Below are positions 28,802 to 36,226 of a stretch of DNA of 64,000 nucleotides, one piece after another (positions within the stretch are counted from its first letter, which is position 1; the number at the start of each line of letters is the position of its first letter). The stretch is from contig DATKDW010000093.1 of assembly GCA_035512495.1 (NCBI GenBank), positions 1 through 64,000 on the forward strand, in the 5' to 3' direction. The translations under genes were made by a program, and so were the position numbers. Under the pieces are notes generated by a model, which worked only from the letters and a program-made list of their open reading frames with translations, did no database searches and was not told the origin of the DNA. This DNA is from Acidimicrobiales bacterium (lineage in GTDB: Bacteria > Actinomycetota > Acidimicrobiia > Acidimicrobiales > CADCSY01).

Positions 28802-29422
28802 TCAGCCGCGGGTGTTGAAGCGGTTCATGGCCACGGCCACCCCGTCGGTGGCGATGGCCTCCACGGCGTCGGCTGCCTCCTCGATCGCCACGTCGAGCTC
28901 GGTCCGCTCGACCTTGCCCGGCCGGCGCAGCACGTGGTCGGCGCCCTGCTGGCGACCAGGCGGCTTGCCCACGCCGATGCGCACACGGAGGAACTCGTCG
29001 GTGTGGAGGTGGGCGGTGATCGACTTGAGGCCCTTGTTGCCGGCGAGGCCGCCGCCGGCCTTCACCCGCAGCGTCCCCGGCGGCAGGTCGAGCTCGTCGT
29101 GGATCACCACGATCCGCTCGGGGTCGTCGATCCCGTGCCGGCGGGACAGCAGCAGCGCCGCCTGTCCGGCCTCGTTGTAGAACGTGGTCGGGAAGGCGAG
29201 GGCCAGGCGCCGGCCGGCGTGGTGCACCTCGGCCGACAGCGCCTTCTCCTTGCCCTTCTTCAGCTGGCCGCCGTGGCGGCGGGCCAGCAGCTCGACCGTG
29301 TCGGCACCGACGTTGTGGCGGGTCCTAGCGTAGTCGTCGCCGGGGTTCCCGAGCCCGATGACGAGCAGGTCGGCGGGGGTGCCCCGCCGCTCGCGGTCGC
29401 CACCGCGCCCGAGCAGGCGCAC
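28802..29422 (-). CDS. pth: Peptidyl-tRNA hydrolase
   Basis: Pth releases peptides from peptidyl-tRNA that drops off ribosomes. The 206-residue protein has VIGLGNPGDDYARTRHNVGAD with the substrate-binding Asn and catalytic His. FYNEAGQAA follows, then VIHDELDLPPGTLRVKAGGG with the catalytic Asp, and GNKGLKSI and RIGVGKPPG. The N-terminus carries about 20 extra residues (basic, Gly-rich) before the conserved start. The GTG at 29422 follows directly after the TAG of rplY, and no better start was seen. The rplY-pth order is conserved in many bacteria, and the two are very likely co-transcribed. Confidence 0.94.
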   Translation of the reverse strand: MRLLGRGGDRERRGTPADLLVIGLGNPGDDYARTRHNVGADTVELLARRHGGQLKKGKEKALSAEVHHAGRRLALAFPTTFYNEAGQAALLLSRRHGIDDPERIVVIHDELDLPPGTLRVKAGGGLAGNKGLKSITAHLHTDEFLRVRIGVGKPPGRQQGADHVLRRPGKVERTELDVAIEEAADAVEAIATDGVAVAMNRFNTRG

Positions 29423-30124
29423 CTACTCGCCGGCGTCCTCGCCGCCCTCGGCAGCAGCCTCGGCCTCGCCGCCTTCGCCCTCGCCCTCGGCGCCATCAAC
29501 CTCGGCAGCCGCCTCGGCGGCAGCCTCGGCCTCGGCCTCCTCGGCCTCGACCTCGAGGGTCGAGCGGGTGATCATGGCCACGGCGATGGGCTCGTCGGGA
29601 TCGGCCTCGGTGGTGGCCCCGGCCGGCAGAGGGATGTCGCTGACGCGCAGCGTGTCGCCGATGGTCATCCCGGAGATGTCGAGGGTGACCTCGTTCGGGA
29701 TGGAGCCGGGCTTGGCCTTGACCGTGAGGGTGAAGGACTGCTGGTCGACGTTGCCGCTCTCGTCCATGACGGCCTTGGCCTCGCCGAGGAAGACGATGGG
29801 CACCTCGACGGTGACGACCTCGTCGCGGTCGATGATGATGAAGTCGACGTGGGTGACCTCGTTGCGAACGGGGTTGCGCTGCACGTCGCGCACGATCGTG
29901 AGGTGCACGTCGCCATCGACGTCAAGGTTGATCAGGGCGTTCATGCCCGCCTCGGTGGTGAGGGCAGCCCGCAGGTCGCGCCGCTCGACGGCCACCGACA
30001 GCGGGTCGTTGCCGTGGCCGTACACGACGCCCGGGATCTTCCCCTCGGCGCGGAGGCGCTTGGAAGGGGCCGAGCCAGTGGTGCGGCCGGGCTCGGCGGT
30101 GAGGGTGATCTCGTCGGACGGCAT
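29423..30124 (-). CDS. rplY: 50S ribosomal protein bL25 / general stress protein Ctc
   Basis: bL25 binds 5S rRNA. The 233-residue protein has the N-terminal L25 domain (TTGSAPSKRLRAEGKIPGVVYGHG) and the C-terminal TL5/Ctc domain (GSIPNEVTLDISGMTIGDTLRVSDI). A low-complexity tail of about 45 residues, mostly Glu, Ala and Gly, follows. The ATG at 30124 has GGAG 11-14 bases upstream. A weak promoter (CAGGAA in plus orientation at 30193-30198 and -10 TACACT on the minus strand at 30174-30169, 18 bases apart) may lie before it. The acidic tail is usual in actinobacteria. Confidence 0.95.
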   Translation of the reverse strand: MPSDEITLTAEPGRTTGSAPSKRLRAEGKIPGVVYGHGNDPLSVAVERRDLRAALTTEAGMNALINLDVDGDVHLTIVRDVQRNPVRNEVTHVDFIIIDRDEVVTVEVPIVFLGEAKAVMDESGNVDQQSFTLTVKAKPGSIPNEVTLDISGMTIGDTLRVSDIPLPAGATTEADPDEPIAVAMITRSTLEVEAEEAEAEAAAEAAAEVDGAEGEGEGGEAEAAAEGGEDAGE

Positions 30125-30227
30125 GGGACCAGCGCTCCAGGTGGGGCTACGGAAAAGGACGAAGGTCGAGTGTAGGAGCCGAGGTGGCCGGCCAGGAAGT
30201 CGGCGGGGAGCGCGGGGGCGCGCCGGC

Positions 30228-31202
30228 TCAGCTCTGGTTCTCTCCGCCGAAGATCTCCGACACCGAGGTGTCCTCGAACACGGCGTCGATGGCGTCCCCG
30301 ATCAGGCTCGAGACCGAGAGCACCTCGATCTTGTCGATCTGCTTCTCGGCGGGCAGCGGGAGCGTGTCGGTGATGACGACCCGGGAGATCACCGAGTTCT
30401 TGAGCCGGTCGGTGGCCGGGTCGGAGAGCACGCCGTGGGTGGCCATGGCCCACACGTCGGTGGCCCCGTGCTCACGCAGGATGTCGGCGGCGGCGACGAT
30501 CGTGCCGGCAGTGTCGATCATGTCGTCGATCAGCACGCAGTGACGCCCCTCGACCTCGCCGATGACGTCGCGGGCGACGACGGTGTTGGCCATCCCCTTG
30601 GGGCGGCGCTTGTTGACGAAGGCCAGGTCGGCGTTGAGGTGCTGAGAGAACCGCTCGGCCACCTTCACCCGGCCGGCGTCGGGCGACACGATCACCAGGT
30701 CGTCGGGCGAGGTGTTGGCCCGCAGGTACCCGACCAGCACCGGCGTGGCCACCAGGTGGTCGACCGGGAGGTTGAAGTAGCCCTGGATCTGGCCGGAGTG
30801 CAGGTCGACGCTGATGACCCGGTTGGCGCCCGCCGCGGTGAGCATGTCGGCCACCAGCTTGGCGGTGATGGGCTCCCGGCCCTCGGCCTTGCGGTCCTGG
30901 CGGGAGTAGCCGTAGAAGGGGCACACCGCGGTGATGCGCTTGGCCGAGGCCCGCTTGGCGGCGTCGATCATGATCAGCTGCTCCATGATCGAGTCGTTCA
31001 CCGGCCCGCAGTGGGTCTGGATGATGAAGACGTCGGCGCCACGCACCGTCTCCCCGAAGCGGCAGTGCATCTCGCCGTTGGCGAACTCGCGGAGGTTGGG
31101 GTGACCCAGCTCGACACCGAGGTGCGACGCGATGGCCTCGGCCAGCTGGGGGTGGGAGCGGCCCGAGTAGAGCAGCAGCTTCTTCTTCGGCACCAGCTCC
31201 AT
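30228..31202 (-). CDS. prs: Ribose-phosphate diphosphokinase (PRPP synthetase)
   Basis: The enzyme makes 5-phosphoribosyl 1-diphosphate from ribose 5-phosphate and ATP for nucleotide, His and Trp synthesis. The 324-residue protein shows KLLLYSGRSHP, GYSRQDRKAEGREPITAKL, the metal-binding signature VDLHSGQIQGYF, DAGRVKVAERF and the PRPP loop VLIDDMIDTAGTI. I chose the ATG at 31202 (MELVPKK), which has GAGGAAG just upstream. The GTG at 31214, overlapping the glmU stop in a GTGA, would add four residues. The glmU-prs-rplY-pth order is a standard bacterial arrangement. Confidence 0.95.
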   Translation of the reverse strand: MELVPKKKLLLYSGRSHPQLAEAIASHLGVELGHPNLREFANGEMHCRFGETVRGADVFIIQTHCGPVNDSIMEQLIMIDAAKRASAKRITAVCPFYGYSRQDRKAEGREPITAKLVADMLTAAGANRVISVDLHSGQIQGYFNLPVDHLVATPVLVGYLRANTSPDDLVIVSPDAGRVKVAERFSQHLNADLAFVNKRRPKGMANTVVARDVIGEVEGRHCVLIDDMIDTAGTIVAAADILREHGATDVWAMATHGVLSDPATDRLKNSVISRVVITDTLPLPAEKQIDKIEVLSVSSLIGDAIDAVFEDTSVSEIFGGENQS

Positions 31203-31210
31203 TGGCTTCC

Positions 31211-32320
31211 TCACTCCGTCGGGCCCCGTTCGACCGCAGTGTAGAACGCACCGGTCACCGCCCCCTCGGCGATCGAGCTACCCGGTGGTAGGCGGGCCCA
31301 CGGGCCGACCTTTGCCCCGGCGCCGATCTCGGCGTCGGTCCCGACCGTGTGGCTGATCGCCACATCGGGGCCGACCACGCAGTCGATCAGCTGGGTGCCG
31401 GGCCCGATCTCGCAGCGCTCCCCCACCACGGTGGCGCCCTGGAGGATCGCCCCCGGGAAGATGGTGACGTCGGGCGCCAGCTGGACACCACGGTCGATGT
31501 ACACCGCGGAGGGGTCGAGCATGGTGACCCCCCGCGCCAGCCACTCGGCGTTCGTCCGGCGCCGGAGCTCGGTCTCGGCGTCGGCCAGCTGCGCCCGGTC
31601 GTTGACACCGGAGGTCTCACCTGGGTCGGACGCCACCAGGGTGCCGACGGTGTAGCCGGCGTCGGCCAGCACCTCGACGACGTCGGTGAGGTAGTACTCG
31701 CCCTGGGCGTTCTGCGGCGAAGTGCGGCGCAGCGCCGGGGCGAGGACGCTGCGGCGGAAGCAGTAGATCGAGGTGTTGACCTCGTCGATCGCCCGCTGCT
31801 CGTCGTCGGCGTCGGCCTCCTCGACGATGCGCTCGACCTCTCCGTTGCGGCCCCGCACCACCCGGCCGTAGCCGGTGGGGTCGTCGACCCGGGCCGTGAG
31901 GATGGTGGCAGCGGCGTCCGCCTCCCGGTGGCGGGCCACGAGCGCGCCCAGGGTCTCGGACCGCAGCAACGGGGTGTCGCCCGGCAGGATGAGCACGTCG
32001 CCCCCGTCGTCGTCATCGTCCTCGGGGAACGCGGTGAGGCCCACCATCACCGCGTCGCCGGTACCACGCTGGACGTGCTGCTCGACGAAGTCGATCGCCA
32101 TCCCCGGCGGGCCGTCCTCGGTGAGCTTCTTGCTCACCCGCTCGGCCCCGTGGCCGATGACCACGACCGATCGCTCGACATCGAGGACGGCGGTGGCGTC
32201 GAGGACGTGGAGGAGCATGGCTCGGCCGCAGAGCAGGTGCAGCGGCTTCGGCCGCGCCGAACGCATGCGGGTGCCCTCGCCGGCGGCGAGCACCAGGGTG
32301 GACAGCGGTCGCGAGCTCAT
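31211..32320 (-). CDS. glmU: GlmU-like uridyltransferase, shortened at the C-terminus
   Basis: The N-terminal pyrophosphorylase domain is complete: LAAGEGTRM (residues 11-19), K25, QRGTGDAV, LPGDTPLL and GEYYLTDVVE. It would make UDP-GlcNAc from GlcNAc-1-phosphate and UTP for peptidoglycan. The C-terminal left-handed beta-helix starts normally (VYIDRGVQLAPDVTIFPGAILQGATVVG) but the protein stops at 369 residues, against about 450-480 for GlmU. The segment that holds the acetyltransferase active-site His, Tyr and Asn should follow LPPGSSIAEGAVTGAF and is missing. Downstream DNA is prs, with no remnant. Acetyl transfer must therefore occur elsewhere or by an unusual route. The ATG at 32320 is clear. 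Confidence 0.9.
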   Translation of the reverse strand: MSSRPLSTLVLAAGEGTRMRSARPKPLHLLCGRAMLLHVLDATAVLDVERSVVVIGHGAERVSKKLTEDGPPGMAIDFVEQHVQRGTGDAVMVGLTAFPEDDDDDGGDVLILPGDTPLLRSETLGALVARHREADAAATILTARVDDPTGYGRVVRGRNGEVERIVEEADADDEQRAIDEVNTSIYCFRRSVLAPALRRTSPQNAQGEYYLTDVVEVLADAGYTVGTLVASDPGETSGVNDRAQLADAETELRRRTNAEWLARGVTMLDPSAVYIDRGVQLAPDVTIFPGAILQGATVVGERCEIGPGTQLIDCVVGPDVAISHTVGTDAEIGAGAKVGPWARLPPGSSIAEGAVTGAFYTAVERGPTE

Positions 32321-32381
32321 GGCTCCTGCCTACCACCACCACCACCGCGGCGCACCGCCCGCCCTGCTCGGTGCCTCGCAG

Positions 32382-32453
32382 CTCGGGGGGGAGGGGTCGA
32401 ACCTCCGACATCCGGCACCAAAGGCCGGCGTTCTGCCACTGAACTACCCCCGA
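32382..32453 (-). tRNA. tRNA-Gln (anticodon UUG)
   Basis: All four arms fold perfectly on the minus strand. The 7-bp acceptor is TCGGGGG with CCCCCGA. The D arm is GTTC/GAAC, the anticodon stem CCGGC/GCCGG with loop CTTTGGT (anticodon TTG), and the T arm GGAGG-TTCGACC-CCTCC. The discriminator is G and CCA is not encoded. TAACCT at 32470-32465 lies 11 bases before the 5' end and could be its -10 box. Confidence 0.96.
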
Positions 32454-32488
32454 CCGTCGAGCCGAGGTTACCGCTGCGGGTTCGGCGC

Positions 32489-32689
32489 CTAGGCCGTCTC
32501 CCAGAGATCGACCACCGCTTCGACGTCGACGAAGGTGTCGCCGCACTCGGTGTAGAGCCAGAGCGTGCCGTTGCGGGCACGGCCCACCGAGACCAGCTCG
32601 CAGTCGTCGATGCGTGAGCCATCGTCGAGCGAGATGGAGACGTGGTGGCCCTCGAGCCGCCGGATCCCCCGTAGGTGCTGTGCGAGCAT
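32489..32689 (-). CDS. Small conserved hypothetical protein (66 residues)
   Basis: This short protein reads like a compact beta barrel: RRLEGHHVSISLDDGSRIDDCEL, then NGTLWLYTECGDTFVDVEAVVDLWET. The alternation of strands resembles Sm-like or Rof-like small barrels, but no family is assigned. The ATG at 32689 has a good ribosome-binding site (GAGGGGG, 5 bases upstream). It is divergent from the bS22 gene and lies just upstream of tRNA-Gln on the same strand. An 8-bp inverted repeat lies 20 bases before its start. Confidence 0.7.
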   Translation of the reverse strand: MLAQHLRGIRRLEGHHVSISLDDGSRIDDCELVSVGRARNGTLWLYTECGDTFVDVEAVVDLWETA

Positions 32690-32708
32690 CGTGCCCCCTC
32701 TCCGTGTT

Positions 32709-32739
32709 GTGGTCTGACTTCAATGATCGGCCAGACCAC
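32709..32739. promoter_or_regulatory. Inverted repeat upstream of 66-residue gene
   Basis: GTGGTCTG (32709-32716) and CAGACCAC (32732-32739) form a perfect 8-bp inverted repeat around 15 bases. It lies in the divergent region between the 66-residue gene and bS22. It could be an operator or a leader hairpin. Confidence 0.4.
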
Positions 32740-32847
32740 CATGGGAACTTGAGGTGTCTGTCTACGTCCGGCGCCGGCCGAGGTGGTGGATGGGCGGCCG
32801 ACCGGTTTGGTGCGCCGGTGGGATCCACCGCTACCTTGGGGACCCTC

Positions 32848-32946
32848 ATGGGCTCACTGATCAAGAAGCGCCGGAAGCGCATGCGCAAGAAGAAGCACAA
32901 GAAGATGCTGAAGCGCACCCGCTTCCAGCGGCGCGCCAAGAAGTAG
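32848..32946 (+). CDS. Ribosomal protein bS22 / AURKAIP1-COX24 domain protein
   Basis: This 32-residue, extremely basic protein (GSLIKKRRKRMRKKKHKKML) matches the short actinobacterial protein found in mycobacterial ribosomes near the decoding centre, named bS22. The family domain is AURKAIP1/COX24. The ATG at 32848 begins the conserved MGS-IKKRRKRM pattern. TACCTT at 32832-32837 lies 10 bases before it, so the leader would be only a few bases long. It is monocistronic, between a divergent small gene and the convergent ispE. Confidence 0.92.
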   Translation: MGSLIKKRRKRMRKKKHKKMLKRTRFQRRAKK

Positions 32947-33122
32947 CTGGCGCGGTCCCGGGCCGGTGGGGCCTGTCACGGAGCGGACCCTTCCCACCGC
33001 CTCCGCAAGCTCCGGCGGCGGGCCCCTTCCCTCCGTGCCACCCACCGGCCCTCGCATCGGCCTCTTCTTGGCGCGTCGCTCGCGCCTGCGCTTGGTGGGG
33101 GCCGGGGGGTGGGGTAGCCCGG

Positions 33123-33839
33123 TCAGGTCTCTCTGGTTGCCTTCACCGTTCTGGCTACTTGTCTTCCTTCTCCTGGGTGGTCTCCCTCTGTGAACCAGGT
33201 GGTTCCGCTTCCGGCGAGGGTTGGTTGCCTTCCTGTGGCTGCCTCGAGCTGGTCCCTCCACCTTGCGAGCCTGGGCTCCACTTGGAGGGCGGCTGGTTCT
33301 AGGTCGTTCGCTTGGCCTCTGGGGCCTCCCATTTCGTCCCACGTGCGGTAGACGGCGGGGGTCGACACGCCGAAGGGGGGCGTCAGGAGGGTGAAGGTGC
33401 GGGGCTCGAACGGGAGGGGCTCGAGGACCTCGCCGATGCCGGTGACCCTCGCCCGCCCGCCCCGGAGGCAGAAGGGGACGTCGGCGCCCAGCGACGCGGC
33501 CACCGCCAGGTCGTCCACGCCGGCCCAGCGGAGCACGGCAGCAGCGTCGGCCGAGCCGCCGCCGAGGCCGGCGCCGGCAGGGATGCGCTTGACCAACCGG
33601 ACGTGGGCGGTGCGGCCCACCGCGGCCAGGGCCCGGCGCACGAGGTTGTCGGCGCCGGCCGTCACCGGCAGGCCGGTGGCGCCCACGACCTCGAGGTCGT
33701 CACCGTCGGAGAAGGTCAGCTCGTCGGCGAGGTCGAGGGTCACCATCTCGGCGTCGATGAGGTGGAACCCGTCGTCGCGCACACCCGTGACGCGCAGCGA
33801 CAGGGTCAGCTTGGCCGGGGCCAGCACCACCTCGCTCAA
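33123..33839 (-). CDS. ispE: 4-diphosphocytidyl-2-C-methyl-D-erythritol kinase
   Basis: IspE phosphorylates CDP-methylerythritol in the MEP isoprenoid pathway. The 238-residue GHMP kinase has APAKLTLSLRV, the ATP loop PAGAGLGGGSADAAAVL and the third motif LAGSGTTWF. The start is a TTG at 33839 that overlaps the rsmA stop as TTGA; homology begins directly (SEVVLAPAKL). The rsmA-ispE order is conserved in bacteria. From about 33340 to the stop, codon usage changes sharply. About 28 of the last 72 codons end in A, none in T, and arginine is AGA or AGG only, while the earlier part uses almost only GC-ending codons. The protein still reads as IspE. The length is slightly short for the family. Confidence 0.9.
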   Translation of the reverse strand: MSEVVLAPAKLTLSLRVTGVRDDGFHLIDAEMVTLDLADELTFSDGDDLEVVGATGLPVTAGADNLVRRALAAVGRTAHVRLVKRIPAGAGLGGGSADAAAVLRWAGVDDLAVAASLGADVPFCLRGGRARVTGIGEVLEPLPFEPRTFTLLTPPFGVSTPAVYRTWDEMGGPRGQANDLEPAALQVEPRLARWRDQLEAATGRQPTLAGSGTTWFTEGDHPGEGRQVARTVKATRET

Positions 33840-34687
33840 CGCCCACCCTCGGCCGGCACCGGCACCACCGGGCTGGCCTCGGCCAGGCGACCCCACGCGA
33901 CCACGTCGAGCTCCTCGGCCCGGGCCTCGGGGCGGATGCCCGACGCCTCGAAGGCGGCGGGGTCGACCAGGCCCGCCAGCGACCGGCGCAGCATCTTGCG
34001 GCGCTGGCCGAACCCGGCCCGCACCAGGGCGAAGAGCCGGGCCGGGTCCACCGCGTCGGGGTCGACGGCGGGCCGCTCCCGTCGCTCGATGGCCACCAAG
34101 GCGCTCTCCACCTTCGGCTGGGGGATGAAGACCGTGGCCGGCACCCGACCCACCACCGTGGCCGTGGCCCAGTAGGCGATCTTCACCGACAGCCCCCCGT
34201 AGGCCTCGTCCCCCACGTCGGCAGCCATGCGCTCCCCGACCTCGCGCTGGACCATCACCAGCATGCGGCCGATGGCGGGGACCTCGTCGAGCAGGTCGGC
34301 GACGAGGGGCGACGCCACGTTGTACGGGAGGTTGGCCACGAGGACCCAGCGCTCCTCGCCCAGCAGCGCTGCCCAGTCGAGCGCCATGGCGTCGCCGTGG
34401 ACCACGGTCGCACCGTGGGGCTCGACCACCTCCCGGAGGGCGGGCAGCAGGTGGCGGTCGATCTCGACGGCGGTGACGGCGGCACCCGTCTCGAGCAACG
34501 CCAGCGTGAGCGAGCCCAGGCCGGCGCCGATCTCCACCACCCGGTCGCCCGGACCCACCCCGGCGAGGCGGGCGATGCGCCGGACGGTGTTGGGGTCGAC
34601 CACGAAGTTCTGGCCGAGGGCCCGGCTGGGGCGCAGGCCGTGCCGCTCCAGGAGGTCGCTGACGTCCCGGGGGGAGAGGGTCCTCAT
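33836..34687 (-). CDS. rsmA: 16S rRNA dimethyladenosine transferase RsmA/KsgA
   Basis: RsmA dimethylates two adjacent adenosines near the 3' end of 16S rRNA during 30S maturation. The 283-residue protein has LGQNFVVDPNTVRRI, SAM motif I VVEIGAGLGSLT, acidic EID, and the catalytic NLPYNVASP. The C-terminal helical domain includes FGQRRKMLRRSLAG. The ATG at 34687 is preceded by TAGGTT with a 9-base gap, so a near-leaderless start is likely. It is coupled to ispE. Confidence 0.96.
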   Translation of the reverse strand: MRTLSPRDVSDLLERHGLRPSRALGQNFVVDPNTVRRIARLAGVGPGDRVVEIGAGLGSLTLALLETGAAVTAVEIDRHLLPALREVVEPHGATVVHGDAMALDWAALLGEERWVLVANLPYNVASPLVADLLDEVPAIGRMLVMVQREVGERMAADVGDEAYGGLSVKIAYWATATVVGRVPATVFIPQPKVESALVAIERRERPAVDPDAVDPARLFALVRAGFGQRRKMLRRSLAGLVDPAAFEASGIRPEARAEELDVVAWGRLAEASPVVPVPAEGGR

Positions 34688-34741
34688 GCGCCCGGCAACC
34701 TATGGATGCCCGCCCCCGGGCACAACCCGGGCCCGAGCTGC

Positions 34742-35428
34742 TCAGCGGCCGGTGGCGGAGAAGTGCTGGTAGTCCTTCGACGACGCCCAGTGGCCACCCC
34801 ACCCCCAGCCCTGCGATGCGAACGCCCGCACCACCGCGTCGCCGTCGGTGATCATCCCCGGCGTGACGTGCTCCCGGTCTCGCCAGGCCTCGCCTGCCGG
34901 TGGCTCGACGAGGTCGCCCCTCACGTACGGGTTCTGCACCGGGTTGAGGTCGATGGCCCGGCCGTAGGCGTGCTCCGACCAGCGGGAGGTGCCTGCGACC
35001 GTCCGGCAGTTGAAGGCGCTGCTGTTGTTGGCCGCCATCGAGGCATCGTCGTCGCCCCCGAAGGCGTCGATCGGCTCGAGTCGCTCGATCTGGAAGCGGG
35101 CCTCGTAGAGCTGGCGGAACACCTCGGTGATGGCATCGGCGTCGCCGACGTGGACCACCACGCGTCCCGTGGCGGCGTGACCGTCGTAGCCCCAGTGGGA
35201 GACCTCCAGGCCGGCCAGGTCGCTGTGGTGGACAGGGCAGCCCTCCCGCCACGTGTCACCGAGGGGCCAGGCCGTCCCGGGCCCCACCGGTGACGAGACG
35301 GACGCGAAGGCTGGAGCGGCCTCGCCGGGCGGAGGAGGTGTGCCCGTGCTGGGGTCGGGGTTGCAGCCCGCCAGCACCCCGAGCGCGGCGACGGCCGCCA
35401 TCACCAACCGGGCCATCATCGACGCCAC
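34742..35428 (-). CDS. M15 family (VanY-like) peptidase lipoprotein
   Basis: This 228-residue protein starts with a lipoprotein signal (MMARLVMAAVAALGVLAGC). The metallopeptidase core follows: SEHAYGRAIDLNP gives the zinc-binding His and Asp of the M15 motif, and the second His lies in KDYQHFS. GDADAITEVFRQLYEARF and NNSSAFNCRTV are typical of extracellular D,D- or L,D-carboxypeptidases that trim peptidoglycan. The GTG at 35428 is used; ATGs at 35419 or 35416 would give equally good signals. It sits between rsmA and tatD, 54 bases before the former. Confidence 0.85.
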   Translation of the reverse strand: MASMMARLVMAAVAALGVLAGCNPDPSTGTPPPPGEAAPAFASVSSPVGPGTAWPLGDTWREGCPVHHSDLAGLEVSHWGYDGHAATGRVVVHVGDADAITEVFRQLYEARFQIERLEPIDAFGGDDDASMAANNSSAFNCRTVAGTSRWSEHAYGRAIDLNPVQNPYVRGDLVEPPAGEAWRDREHVTPGMITDGDAVVRAFASQGWGWGGHWASSKDYQHFSATGR

Positions 35429-35473
35429 GTTCCCATCGTGCCCCCCCTCGGCATCGCCGTCGAGGCTGGTGCG

Positions 35474-36217
35474 TCAGCCCAGGCGGAACAGGCGGGCGGC
35501 GGCCTCGGTGGTGGCCGCCTCGACCTCGTCGACCTCGATGCCCTTGACGGCGGCGACGGCGGCGCCGACGTGGGTCACCCAGCCCGGGTGGTTCCGCTCA
35601 CCCCGGTGGGGCACCGGCGCCAGGTAGGGGGCGTCGGTCTCGACCGTCAGCCGGTCGAGGGGGCACAGGGCGGCGGCCTCGCGCACCTCGGGTGCCCCCT
35701 TGAAGGTCACGATGCCGCTGAAGCTGATGAGCGCGCCGGTGTCGAGGGCCCGCCGCGCCTCGTCCGGGCCGCCGGTGAAGCAGTGGAACACCGTTCGCTC
35801 GGGGGTGCCCTCGGCAGCGAGGACGTCGAAGGTGTCGTCCCACGCCTCCCGGGTGTGGATCACCAGGGCCAGGTCGTGGGCGTGGGCCAGAGCGATCTGC
35901 TCGGCGAAGACCCGGCGCTGCACGTCGCGTGGGGAGTGGTCGTAGTGGTAGTCGAGGCCGCACTCCCCCACCGCCACGACCTCGGACTCGCCGAGCAGCG
36001 CCTCGATGCCGTCGATGCCGCCGGCGGCGTCGTGGGGGTGCACACCCACGGTCGCCCACACGCCCTCGTGGCGCCGGGCCACCTCGATGGCCGCCCTGGA
36101 CTGCGCGAGGTCGGTGCCGACCGACACCAACCGCCCGACCCCGGCGGCACGGGCCTCGGCCACCACCTCCTCGCCGATCCCCTCATAGGGGATGTGGCAG
36201 TGGGCGTCGGTCCACAC
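35474..36217 (-). CDS. tatD: TatD family metal-dependent hydrolase
   Basis: This 247-residue TIM-barrel hydrolase has all metal-binding positions: the HxH in DAHCHI (H6, H8), the Glu in VAVGECGLDYHYD, and the His in VIHTREAWDD. HCFTGGPDEAR and TVETDAPYLAP complete the site. TatD proteins act as 3'-5' nucleases or D-aminoacyl-tRNA deacylase-like enzymes. The start is GTG at 36217, 9 bases after the metG stop. The metG-tatD-rsmA-ispE order is a well-known bacterial cluster, here interrupted only by the M15 lipoprotein gene. Confidence 0.94.
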   Translation of the reverse strand: MWTDAHCHIPYEGIGEEVVAEARAAGVGRLVSVGTDLAQSRAAIEVARRHEGVWATVGVHPHDAAGGIDGIEALLGESEVVAVGECGLDYHYDHSPRDVQRRVFAEQIALAHAHDLALVIHTREAWDDTFDVLAAEGTPERTVFHCFTGGPDEARRALDTGALISFSGIVTFKGAPEVREAAALCPLDRLTVETDAPYLAPVPHRGERNHPGWVTHVGAAVAAVKGIEVDEVEAATTEAAARLFRLG

Positions 36218-36226
36218 ACCAGCCTC

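Noticed and set aside
32947-33122. Possible structural RNA (RNase P or similar) in the gap between bS22 and ispE
   Set aside because: I looked for the RNase P, tmRNA and SRP RNA core sequences on both strands and found none. There is only GC-rich sequence without a clear terminator.
32966-33193. Hydrophobic 75-codon plus-strand frame ending inside ispE
   Set aside because: It is largely antisense to the purine-rich ispE end, which forces a Leu/Trp/Phe-rich translation. It has no ribosome-binding site.
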